Positions 1-6,002 of a stretch of 10,391 bases of DNA are shown piece after piece. Location of the stretch: NCBI GenBank assembly GCA_004375885.1, contig SOJG01000049.1:1-10391 (forward strand), read 5' to 3'. Made by a program: the position numbers and the translations under genes. The notes beneath the pieces were generated by a model. The model made no database searches and was not told where the DNA came from. It saw nothing but the letters and a program-made list of their open reading frames with translations. How positions within the stretch are numbered: position 1 is the stretch's first letter; each line of letters begins with the position of its first letter. The stretch comes from Dehalococcoidia bacterium (GTDB taxonomy: Bacteria; Chloroflexota; Dehalococcoidia; GIF9; AB-539-J10).

Positions 1-188
1 TCCGGGCCGAGGAGCTCTGCCTCTTCCAGGGCGAACTTCATGGTGAGCGCCATGTTGGTTCCGGTGTCACCATCAGGAACTGGGAAGGCATTTATGGCAT
101 TGATATCGGGGGCGCTTCTTTCCAGCCAAACGGTTCCCGAGGTAAACATGTCCCTCAGAGTCTGACCAGCAGCTGAATCAGTTTTCAT
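1..188 (-). CDS. DAK2-domain kinase, FakA/YloV-like (partial, N-terminus only)
   Basis: The first 62 codons of a gene whose remainder lies beyond the left edge. The peptide starts MKTDSAAGQTLRDMF and contains NAFPVPDGDTGTNM at about residues 34-47. This is the nucleotide/metal-binding signature of the DAK2 (DhaL-like) domain found in the fatty-acid kinase FakA and in YloV proteins; the aspartates of DGDTG bind Mg-ATP in the family. FakA phosphorylates fatty acids held by a FakB partner. The start ATG at 188 is preceded by GGAAGGG at a spacing of about 5 bases, which supports it. In many bacteria a gene of this family lies next to rpmB, and here the two are divergent with 69 bases between them. 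The exact substrate (fatty acid or dihydroxyacetone) cannot be decided from this fragment. Confidence 0.85.
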   Translation of the reverse strand, partial: MKTDSAAGQTLRDMFTSGTVWLERSAPDINAINAFPVPDGDTGTNMALTMKFALEEAELLGP

Positions 189-257
189 ATCTGCCCTTCC
201 ATCGGGGCCGATGATTGTGCTATCATTGATGCAAATTCAAAAGACAGGGAAGTTTCT
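189..257. promoter_or_regulatory. Divergent intergenic region of the DAK2 kinase gene and rpmB
   Basis: These 69 bases must hold the start signals of both genes. On the plus strand TATCAT (221-226) is a 5/6 match to a -10 box and would start rpmB mRNA near 232, but no convincing -35 lies 16-18 bases upstream. On the minus strand TTGAAT (235-240) and AATCAT (211-216) are 4/6 matches separated by 18 bases and would start the kinase mRNA near 204. The two boxes interleave, so transcription could be mutually exclusive. These are weak motif matches read by eye. Confidence 0.3.
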
Positions 258-440
258 ATGAAGTGTGAGATCTGTGGTAAGACGGCGCAATCTGGGCACA
301 ATGTAAGCCACTCCAAGAGGCGTACGCTGCGACGCTGGCTGCCTAATATTCACCGGACTACGATTATGGTAGAAGGAGAGAAAAGAAAAGTCAAGATCTG
401 CACCAGATGCTTGCGCACCCAGTATAAAGTAGCGCGCTAG
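258..440 (+). CDS. rpmB: 50S ribosomal protein L28
   Basis: A 60-residue protein of the usual L28 length and the only recognised plus-strand gene. It begins MKCEICGK and has a second cysteine pair in ICTRCLR near residues 48-51, so Cys3/Cys6 and Cys48/Cys51 form the four-cysteine zinc ribbon of the C+ form of L28. The middle is rich in Lys/Arg (HSKRRTLRRWLPNI), as expected for a protein bound to 23S rRNA in the large subunit. The ATG is preceded by AGGGAAG about 6 bases upstream. A protein needing zinc may be under zinc-dependent replacement control in some bacteria, but no Zur-like operator is evident here. Identification rests on the whole-length match to L28 features. Confidence 0.96.
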   Translation: MKCEICGKTAQSGHNVSHSKRRTLRRWLPNIHRTTIMVEGEKRKVKICTRCLRTQYKVAR

Positions 441-447
441 CTCACGT

Positions 448-486
448 GCGCCCCTTGTTATTACGATCCTCGACTTGTCGGGGCGC
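448..486 (+). terminator. Possible stem-loop downstream of rpmB
   Basis: GCGCCCC (448-454) and GGGGCGC (480-486) are perfect inverted repeats separated by 25 bases. The first arm starts 8 bases after the rpmB stop codon. No T-run follows the right arm and the loop is long, so this is at best a weak terminator or an mRNA 3' stability structure. The right arm also belongs to the repeat acttgtcggggc, so the pairing may be incidental. Confidence 0.25.
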
Positions 487-514
487 GGCAACCTCCACAC
501 CCAACAACCGCACC

Positions 515-550
515 GAGATTGCTTCGGGGCTTCCGCCCCTCGCAACGATA
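515..550. repeat. Palindromic interspersed repeat remnant, copy 1
   Basis: The sequence runs GAGATTGCTTCGGGGC-TTCC-GCCCCTCGCAACGATA, with a perfect GGGGC/GCCCC stem (526-530 and 535-539) and a 4-base loop. Its ends (GAGATTGCTTCG ... CTCGCAA) resemble a short palindromic intergenic element seen in many bacterial genomes, typically of the form CATTGCGAG...AAGCAATCTC. That resemblance is recalled, not searched. It lies in gene-free DNA. Confidence 0.5.
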
Positions 551-733
551 GAAGGGGAAGGGGCCCTTCAGGGTCAAGCAGCACGAGGCTGAAGGCTGGC
601 GCTACATCAGCCCTGGCAGGCATCGTTCGCTTCGCCTCCTGAATTCACCAGTATGACCAGCTCCGGAAAGTACAGGACCCTCCCCTGCATTTTGCTATGC
701 TCATCCGTAGGGCTTGTCCCTGCCCACTTCTTG

Positions 734-771
734 TGATTGCGAGCCGCCACTTGTCGGGGCCAAGAATCTCA
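734..771. repeat. Palindromic interspersed repeat remnant, copy 2 (inverted)
   Basis: The stretch TGATTGCGAGCCGCC...CGGGGCCAAGAATCTCA shares TTGCGAG at one end and AATCTC at the other with the reverse complement of the element at 515-550. Its inner part is diverged. The inner acttgtcggggc (749-760) is repeated directly at 473-484. It is best read as a decayed member of the same family in opposite orientation. Confidence 0.4.
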
Positions 772-826
772 CAGACTCTGTCAGGTGGTGTTGCCCGCTT
801 CGTCACGTCGACAGTAAGTCCGCTTC

Positions 827-843
827 AAAAAGCAGCCCTTTTT
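827..843 (-). terminator. Weak A/T-rich hairpin downstream of the GNAT gene
   Basis: AAAAAG (827-832) and CTTTTT (838-843) form a perfect 6-bp inverted repeat with a 5-base loop, 34 bases past the GNAT stop on the minus strand. Read on that strand the hairpin ends in a T-run, but the stem is almost all A-T, so it would be a poor terminator alone. Confidence 0.2.
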
Positions 844-876
844 CGGCGGTTACCCGAAGTGGAATCCTGTGCAACC

Positions 877-1389
877 CTACAATACCTTCCATTTCAATCC
901 CACTGCTTCCGTTTCGCTGCGGGGCTCCCCTGCGTCGTCAGTCAAATTCTTGCGCATCTCAATCATATTCAGGATTTCGTATCCTTCGGACCGCGCTAGC
1001 CTCATCATGGCTACGTTGTGGGGAGTGCAGGAGATACAGGCAATGTCCTGTGCTTTGCCAAGAACCCATTGCTCAAAGTGACGCACAAGTTCTTTGGCAA
1101 CCCCTTGCCGCCGCATATCTGGAATGACGTAGAGTTCCCGTGTGAAGTAGAAGCCGTCATGCAGTTCCCATCGTCGGAATCCAACAAGCTGATTCGATGA
1201 AGAATCCAAAGCAATGAAGTAGCCGCTATCCTGCCTGTGCAGGTTTTCCTTCACCTCTTCCCTAGCTTGGTCGAGTGTGAAGGAACCCTTGCCGCCTATC
1301 ATCTGGCTATGTTCGTTCCTAAACGCAAGGAGCAAACGCGCTAGGTTATCCACGTCGTCTCTAAGGGCTTCTCTGATCATGCTTGGCAT
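877..1389 (-). CDS. GNAT-family N-acetyltransferase
   Basis: A 170-residue protein of the usual single-domain GNAT length. The acetyl-CoA binding motif A is visible as a beta-strand ELYVIP followed by MRRQGVAKELV (about residues 85-102), matching the R/Q-x-x-G-x-A pyrophosphate-binding loop. Motif B follows with Asn125 and SEGYEI (about 134-139), the usual N...GF/GY ending. The family transfers an acetyl group from acetyl-CoA to an amine; the substrate cannot be told from sequence. The ATG at 1389 is preferred over the one at residue 4 because GAGGG lies about 8 bases ahead of it. It follows rpe on the same strand after 69 bases and has no clear promoter of its own, so it may be the last gene of a transporter-rpe-GNAT transcript. 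The tail after residue 150 is polar and looks disordered. Confidence 0.88.
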   Translation of the reverse strand: MPSMIREALRDDVDNLARLLLAFRNEHSQMIGGKGSFTLDQAREEVKENLHRQDSGYFIALDSSSNQLVGFRRWELHDGFYFTRELYVIPDMRRQGVAKELVRHFEQWVLGKAQDIACISCTPHNVAMMRLARSEGYEILNMIEMRKNLTDDAGEPRSETEAVGLKWKVL

Positions 1390-1458
1390 AGCTTAATCCC
1401 TCGTTCAAACTCGTGTGGCCTAACTAGGTCTAACATGCAGTACCTTGAATCTCTCGGG

Positions 1459-2115
1459 TTAGCTTACCGCTTCCCGGAGTCTCTGCAATGCCCGGCTTAT
1501 TCCTTCCTTGGCTCTGAACACGCTGTTTCCCGCCACCAGGACATCGGCACCGGCCTTGACTATCTCACGGGCATTGTCGGCATTGATTCCACCGTCAACT
1601 TCCAGCTCGGCACTTGGGTTTCTGTCAGCAAGGATTTTGCGTATATCGGCTATCTTGGGCAGCGTTGCACGAATGAAGGATTGCCCGCCGAAGCCGGGAT
1701 TGACGCTCATAATGAGAATCAAGTCTACATGAGGAACGAATTCGTCGATTGTACTGAGAGGAGTAGCGGGATTTAAGGATATTCCGGCCTTGACTCCCAG
1801 TTCCTTTATCAACCGAATCGTGTCCTGGAGATGGGGGCAAGCTTCTACATGCACTGTAACGATATCGGCTCCTGCCTTAACAAAGTCGGAGATATACCGC
1901 TCCGGATGCTCTATCATCAAATGGACATCCAGGGGCAGGGCAGTCACAGGGCGAATTGAAGCCACCACCGGAGCCCCGATGCTGATATTGGGCACGAAAT
2001 GGCCGTCCATGACGTCTACGTGGATATAGTCGGCCCCGGCCCCGGTCACCTCGGCAATCTGCTCACCAAGGCGGGCGAAGTCAGCGGAAAGAATCGACGG
2101 CGCCAGCTTAACCAT
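1459..2115 (-). CDS. rpe: Ribulose-phosphate 3-epimerase
   Basis: A 218-residue TIM-barrel protein of normal family length. The enzyme interconverts D-ribulose 5-phosphate and D-xylulose 5-phosphate in the cytosolic pentose phosphate pathway. The N-terminus MVKLAPSILSADF is the family start. The metal and catalytic residues are all present: His32 and Asp34 in HVDVMDGHFVPN, His65 in LDVHLM, and Asp174 in EVDGGIN; the loop MSVNPGFGGQSF (136-147) is the active-site lid. Asp34 and Asp174 act as the acid/base pair in characterised homologues. The ATG at 2115 has AGAGG about 10 bases upstream. It lies 65 bases after the MFS transporter gene and 69 bases before the GNAT gene, probably co-transcribed. 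Nothing suggests truncation. Confidence 0.96.
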   Translation of the reverse strand: MVKLAPSILSADFARLGEQIAEVTGAGADYIHVDVMDGHFVPNISIGAPVVASIRPVTALPLDVHLMIEHPERYISDFVKAGADIVTVHVEACPHLQDTIRLIKELGVKAGISLNPATPLSTIDEFVPHVDLILIMSVNPGFGGQSFIRATLPKIADIRKILADRNPSAELEVDGGINADNAREIVKAGADVLVAGNSVFRAKEGISRALQRLREAVS

Positions 2116-2180
2116 TGCTTGATAACCTCTTTGTTCCTCTCAGCGCCTTTTCTATCTGGTCCTCCTCCATATCCATGACT

Positions 2181-3422
2181 CTAATCACCGCCTTCAGCTT
2201 TCATGGGGCGAATCAGGAAAAGGGCCACAGTAGCTATAGCATAACATACCGCAGATACCAGGGCCGCAACATTATAGTGACCGGATACCTCACGGAGTCT
2301 GGCCCAAAGCAACGGTCCCCAGCCTCCAATCAAGCCATAGCCGAAGGTGAGAATACCAAAGAGCGAGCCCACACGGTCGCGGCCGAAAAGGTCGCCGAGC
2401 AGCGGGACGTACAGGGAGACCTGAAGCCCGGTGCCCAGCCCCACGGCAATGGCCAGCGTCAGCAGGCTCCGCTCACTATGTACTCCCAGCCACCCATACA
2501 GCATCGCTGCCGTGCAGAGCATGAGGCCGATCGGCATTACGCGTGTTTTGCCGTATCTGTCACCCAGCCACCCTCCGGCTATGCAGCCAATCGCCCACGG
2601 CGCAGCGAATGCTGTCGAAAAAACCCCGGCGGTTGCCTGCGGACTGCCCAGGTCTGTGCCCCACGCCACCACATGAGCGGCGAAGCCACTAAGACCGATG
2701 TTATAGATGGAGTAAGCGACGAATAGCAGGATAAATGGCGACGTTGTGATGGCACGCCTCACAACCCAGGATACCTCTACCGGTGCAGAGCCATGAGAGT
2801 GGGACAGAGCTTCCTCGCCGTCAGGACGCAGTCCTGAGGACTCCGGAGTATCGCGAATGATGAAGAAAGCAACCAGGATGATAGTTAGACCGAAGCAGAT
2901 GCCCAGGACCAACGAAGTGTCACGCCACCCATGGGAATGAGCCAGCCCGGTCATTACAGGTAAGAATATGGCGTTCCCCACGGCCCAGGCGGCACCGGTG
3001 ATGCCGGTCACCAGTCCCGCTCGCTTCCTGAACCACTTGCGGCCCGTCGCCATGATGGGAACATAATGGGTCATGCTCACTGCCAGTGCCAGGAGCACTC
3101 CGTAGTATAAATATAGCTGCCAGGGTGACTCTGCAGTGGAGAACAGGACCCAACCCAGGATGGTAACAGCGCCGCCCATCAAGAAGGTCTTCCGGCTGCC
3201 GATTCTGTCAACCAGGGTGCCGGAGAGCAGAACAAAAAGCGCGTACAGCCATATAGCCAGACTTTGGGCTAGTCCTATTGTTTGACGTGACCAGTCCGAT
3301 TCGGAGATCATGAAGGGAAGAAAAGCAGTCGTGTTATATCTTCCCAGAGACCCGAGTACGCCTATCACGAACAGCCCTGCGACTATCCACCATCCATAGA
3401 ATATAGGCTGTTTCTTCCTCAA
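2181..3422 (-). CDS. MFS transporter, oxalate/formate antiporter (OxlT)-like
   Basis: A 413-residue major facilitator with about twelve hydrophobic segments and a polar central loop around residues 190-222. The N-terminus FYGWWIVAG is typical of the OxlT/monocarboxylate-like branch. The cytoplasmic motif A GTLVDRIGSRK is at 68-78 and its second-half counterpart GGWLGDRYGKTR at 283-294. Such proteins move small organic anions across the inner membrane; the true substrate is unknown. The start is TTG at 3422-3420: the frame is closed by a TAA 18 bases upstream and the first internal ATG (residue 38) would remove the first membrane segment. No strong ribosome binding site precedes it, only GACGGTG. 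TTG plus weak RBS suggests low translation. A 145-base leader with a terminator-like fold precedes the gene; rpe follows. Confidence 0.9.
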   Translation of the reverse strand: MRKKQPIFYGWWIVAGLFVIGVLGSLGRYNTTAFLPFMISESDWSRQTIGLAQSLAIWLYALFVLLSGTLVDRIGSRKTFLMGGAVTILGWVLFSTAESPWQLYLYYGVLLALAVSMTHYVPIMATGRKWFRKRAGLVTGITGAAWAVGNAIFLPVMTGLAHSHGWRDTSLVLGICFGLTIILVAFFIIRDTPESSGLRPDGEEALSHSHGSAPVEVSWVVRRAITTSPFILLFVAYSIYNIGLSGFAAHVVAWGTDLGSPQATAGVFSTAFAAPWAIGCIAGGWLGDRYGKTRVMPIGLMLCTAAMLYGWLGVHSERSLLTLAIAVGLGTGLQVSLYVPLLGDLFGRDRVGSLFGILTFGYGLIGGWGPLLWARLREVSGHYNVAALVSAVCYAIATVALFLIRPMKAEGGD

Positions 3423-3477
3423 AGTGTCACACCGTCTTTATTTCTGAAAGCCCGGCCACATGTCCGTAGGTCAAAGG

Positions 3478-3511
3478 AAAAAGGCGACACTTGTTCTGGT
3501 GCAAGTTCGCC
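3478..3511 (-). terminator. Intrinsic terminator in the leader of the MFS gene
   Basis: On the minus strand GGCGAACTT (3511-3503) pairs with AAGTGTCGCC (3492-3483), nine base pairs with a single bulged G and a 10-base loop, followed at once by TTTTT (3482-3478). This is the textbook form of a Rho-independent terminator. It lies 55 bases before the MFS start codon, so it could end readthrough from the helicase gene or abort the transporter mRNA. Confidence 0.7.
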
Positions 3512-3524
3512 AGTGTCTTGCACC
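3483..3524 (-). promoter_or_regulatory. Candidate terminator/antiterminator switch in the MFS leader
   Basis: Upstream of and overlapping the terminator, GGTGCAAG (3524-3517) and CTTGCACC (3505-3498) form a perfect 8-bp hairpin with an 11-base loop. That hairpin uses the terminator's ACTT segment and encloses its GGCGA arm, so the two folds compete. The loop also holds ACACT, complementary to AGTGT (3491-3487), which allows a pseudoknot. The arrangement resembles transcription attenuation or a riboswitch expression platform. I see no signature of a known class (no T-box AGGGTGGNACCGCG, no glycine, THF, fluoride or GEMM core). Its function is inference. Confidence 0.4.
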
Positions 3525-3572
3525 CCTCCACAGGTCCAGTTTCGGCTCCTTGCCTTGGCTTCCCTTCTAGCT

Positions 3573-3578
3573 ATTATA
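3573..3578 (-). promoter_or_regulatory. Perfect -10 box upstream of the MFS leader
   Basis: The minus strand reads TATAAT here, predicting a start near 3566 and a leader of about 145 bases to the TTG codon. The -35 is poor: TCAAAA at a spacing of 17, or CTGTCA (4/6) at 20. The -35/-10 spacer contains ACACTGGC (3595-3588), which recurs in the leader at 3516-3509. From 3579 to about 3752 I see no gene, RNA or repeat beyond this. Confidence 0.5.
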
Positions 3579-3752
3579 CCTTGTTTTGCCAGTGTTTTTG
3601 ACAGGAGCATCTGCTTGCAGCCTGAGGATATTGCGCCTGTTCGGGCTTTTGTAATGGCTGTGCTTGGGGAATACAGTGCCCGATTTGCGGTAGGCCAATT
3701 GGCATCGCGTCCCGGCAATCAGAGGACACAAGAGAGGGTTCAGACTGCAGCA

Positions 3753-3938
3753 TCAAGATGTTACAACGGCCGGAGTGCCGCGACTGAGCAGTACATCGTG
3801 GTTGATGGACTTACCGACGAGGACAGCGATGCCTCCCTTGCAGATGATGAAAGAGGCTAGAGAGCCACGAGTGTATTGCCATCCATCACACAACCGACCC
3901 AGAAGCATCTCACTTGGGCCAGAGACCTGCACCGCCAT
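3753..3938 (-). CDS. Possible small ORF coupled to the helicase gene, unknown function
   Basis: An open frame of 61 codons whose ATG overlaps the helicase stop in the sequence TGATG (3940-3936), the arrangement typical of translational coupling. The peptide starts MAVQVSGPSEML, contains a hydrophobic stretch SLASFIICKGGIAVLVGK in its middle and ends GTPAVVTS. I recognise no family. Composition is protein-like rather than the Arg/Ser/Pro-rich look of shadow frames, but the length is short enough to arise by chance. It could also be the remnant of a decayed gene, since the following 180 bases are gene-free. Confidence 0.25.
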   Translation of the reverse strand: MAVQVSGPSEMLLGRLCDGWQYTRGSLASFIICKGGIAVLVGKSINHDVLLSRGTPAVVTS

Positions 3939-5956
3939 CAGTCCCACATATCCCTGATCTTATCCATTATCCCGTGGTCCGCCATATCAGGGATGAATTG
4001 ATCGCCTCCGCGTTCAGCCTCATCGTGGGCTATCCTATCCATGGTGGCCAGCACCTCGGGGGTGAAGAAGCGGCACAGTTGTGCGTAGACATGCGTGTCG
4101 GCAAGGCTTCTTGTATAGAAACGCAGGGGCCAGAGCACGTACAGGAAGTCACGGGCACGGGTCATGGCTACGTAGGTGAGCCTCAGCTCTTCCTCGATTT
4201 CGTCATCGTCGGCAGTAGCAAGGTCCGACGGCAGACAGCCATCGGCGGCGTGGATTAGATAGACAGCATGCCATTCCAGACCTTTGGCTGAGTGGATTGT
4301 GGAGAGGACCAGCCAGTCCTCATCGAGAACGGGAGGCCCCGCGAAGTCTCCGGTGGACACCGGCGGTTCGAGCACTAACTCCGCCAGGAACTGCCTGCGC
4401 GATGGATAGCGCGCGGCAAGCTCCCCCAGATGCTCAATATCGTTCTTCCTGGGGTGGGGATCGTCGTAGTTCTTCTCAAGCAACGGAAGGTAAAACTTGG
4501 ATATCCGGTCCAGCTGCGCTGCCGGAGGGCTATTTTCCGCGGTTGAGAGATCTCGAATCAGCTCGGCCAGCCCGGCCAGACCGACGCGTGCGCTCGATGG
4601 CGCTGGAAAGCTGGCAATAGAGCGTGGATCGAAGTCATTGTCCTGCAGGTGGCGAAACGCGGACGCGGCTATGGCCGGTCCTACTCCGCTCAGTAGCTGC
4701 AGCACCCGGAACCAGGCCATCTCGTCTCTGGGGTTTTCCAGAATGCGGAGGATGCTGACCAGGTCTTTGATGTGGGCAGTTTCAAGGAAGCGCAGCCCTC
4801 CGTATTTGCGAAAGGGAATGTTGCGTCGTATTAGTGCCAGCTCCAGGGAGGCCGAGTTCGACGATGCTCTAAACAGCACGGCCTGTTTCTTGAGTTGTAT
4901 ACCTTGCTCATAGTGCTCCAGGACGCGCCGGATAACCTCTTCGTCCTGGTGGCTCTCGTCGACGCAGGTGATGACCTGCGGTCTCTGTCCCTCTTTGCGG
5001 TCGGACCATAATTTCTTGGAATAACGCTCGCGGGCCTGGCTAATGATACGGTTGGTGGTCTCCAGGACCGGCTGAACGGAACGGTAGTTGTGTTCCAGAG
5101 TTACTATCTTTGTCCCCGGGAATTGCGATGGGAAGTCCATCATGTTCTTCACCGTCGCACTGCGGAAGCTGTAAATGCTCTGGGCATCATCTCCCACCAC
5201 GGTGAGGTTCTTGTTTCCACACCTCATCCCCTCCAGAATCCTTGCCTGGATGCGGTTCGTGTCCTGGTATTCGTCTACCAGAATATGGTCGAAACGCTCA
5301 CTCATAAGCGCTGCCAGAGAATTCTCCTGCAGCATGTGGTGCCAGTAGAGCAGGAGGTCGTCATAGTCCAGAACATATCTTTGTTGTTTTCGTTCGACAT
5401 ACTGGCGGAAAAGCGTCTTCAGCTCATCCAGCCATATTTCGCACCAGGGGAAATACCTTTTCAAAACAGCGTCCAGCTCGTCATCGCTGTTGACCCGACG
5501 TGAGTAGATGTCCAGGCATGTGCTCTTGCGGGGAAATCTCTTATCGGTGCGCGCCAGGCCCAGGTCGTTGCGGACTACATTCAGGAAGTCCTCGGAGTCC
5601 GCCCGGTCCATGATCGTGAAGTCGGCTGGCAAGCGTGCCGGCTTACCGTACATCCGTAGCAACCGGTTGGCAGCGGCGTGGAAGGTGCCACCCCAGACAC
5701 GGGTGCTGACCGTCTCCTGAGAAATAGCCATGGCTGCCCGCCGCAGCATCTCCTCGGCGGCCCGCCGGGTGAAAGTCAACAAGAGGATGCGGTCGGGAGC
5801 TATTCCCTGGGATATGAGGTGGGCCACGCGGTAGGCCAGAGTACGTGTCTTGCCTGTGCCAGCGCCCGCCACTATCAGGAGAGGCCCATCTCCATGAGTC
5901 ACCGCCTCGACTTGCGAGGGATTAAGGTCGTCCAGCCAGTGCCCGGAGATTGCCAT
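3938..5956 (-). CDS. UvrD/PcrA/Rep-family ATP-dependent DNA helicase
   Basis: A 672-residue superfamily 1A helicase, which unwinds DNA 3'-5' in repair and replication restart. All motifs are present in order: Q motif LNPSQVEAV (11-19), Walker A AGAGTGKT (30-37, Lys36), Ia TFTRRAAEEM (61-70), motif II VDEYQDT (227-233) with catalytic Asp228/Glu229, motif III VVGDDAQSIYSFRSA (253-267), motif IV EHNYRS (288-293), motif V STIHSAKGLEW (552-562) and motif VI LRLTYVAMTRA (591-601). The protein is shorter than UvrD or PcrA (about 720 residues) and lacks their C-terminal extension, including the RNA-polymerase-binding region, so it is probably a paralogue rather than the main UvrD. The ATG at 5956 is preceded by GGTAGGG about 10 bases upstream. 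It follows the iron-sulfur gene by only 46 bases and may be read from that gene's promoter. Confidence 0.95.
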   Translation of the reverse strand: MAISGHWLDDLNPSQVEAVTHGDGPLLIVAGAGTGKTRTLAYRVAHLISQGIAPDRILLLTFTRRAAEEMLRRAAMAISQETVSTRVWGGTFHAAANRLLRMYGKPARLPADFTIMDRADSEDFLNVVRNDLGLARTDKRFPRKSTCLDIYSRRVNSDDELDAVLKRYFPWCEIWLDELKTLFRQYVERKQQRYVLDYDDLLLYWHHMLQENSLAALMSERFDHILVDEYQDTNRIQARILEGMRCGNKNLTVVGDDAQSIYSFRSATVKNMMDFPSQFPGTKIVTLEHNYRSVQPVLETTNRIISQARERYSKKLWSDRKEGQRPQVITCVDESHQDEEVIRRVLEHYEQGIQLKKQAVLFRASSNSASLELALIRRNIPFRKYGGLRFLETAHIKDLVSILRILENPRDEMAWFRVLQLLSGVGPAIAASAFRHLQDNDFDPRSIASFPAPSSARVGLAGLAELIRDLSTAENSPPAAQLDRISKFYLPLLEKNYDDPHPRKNDIEHLGELAARYPSRRQFLAELVLEPPVSTGDFAGPPVLDEDWLVLSTIHSAKGLEWHAVYLIHAADGCLPSDLATADDDEIEEELRLTYVAMTRARDFLYVLWPLRFYTRSLADTHVYAQLCRFFTPEVLATMDRIAHDEAERGGDQFIPDMADHGIMDKIRDMWD

Positions 5957-6002
5957 GGTTCAAACCCTACCAGTGTCGGGACAACGTGCGGCTTGAGCTA
6001 TC

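Larger units (their letters stand above)
441..876. other. Intergenic region without a supported gene, holding repeat remnants
   Basis: Between the rpmB stop and the GNAT gene stop there are about 436 bases where open frames on either strand give low-complexity, Arg/Ser/Pro-rich peptides with no family features. What can be seen is a 7-bp inverted repeat just after rpmB (448-486), a palindromic element at 515-550, a diverged inverted copy at 734-771, and a 12-base direct repeat acttgtcggggc at 473-484 and 749-760 that continues imperfectly (gcggcAACCTC versus caagAATCTC). The region therefore looks like decayed interspersed repeats between converging transcripts. Confidence 0.6.

Noticed and set aside
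515..550. Rho-independent terminator from the GGGGC/GCCCC hairpin
   Set aside because: No T-run follows on either strand, and the element fits a repeat better.
237..623. 128-codon minus-strand frame covering rpmB
   Set aside because: It overlaps the certain rpmB gene on the other strand and is Arg/Pro/Leu-rich without recognisable motifs.
697..1127. Overlapping plus-strand frames of 100 and 137 codons
   Set aside because: They run across repeat remnants and into the antisense of the GNAT gene, with Ser/Pro/Cys-rich peptides lacking domain character.
2115..2726. 203-codon open frame on the plus strand
   Set aside because: It lies opposite the well-supported MFS gene and its peptide has no family features; it is a shadow frame.
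3483..3524. T-box or other known riboswitch class
   Set aside because: No T-box consensus, specifier layout or core of a class I know; kept only as an unclassified terminator/antiterminator candidate.
3598..3603. Plus-strand TTGACA as a -35 box
   Set aside because: No -10 box lies 16-19 bases downstream and there is no plus-strand gene after it.
3419..3718. 99-codon minus-strand frame ending over the MFS start (TTTGA)
   Set aside because: The stop/start overlap looked like coupling, but the frame crosses the TATAAT, the terminator and the leader hairpins and the peptide looks non-coding.
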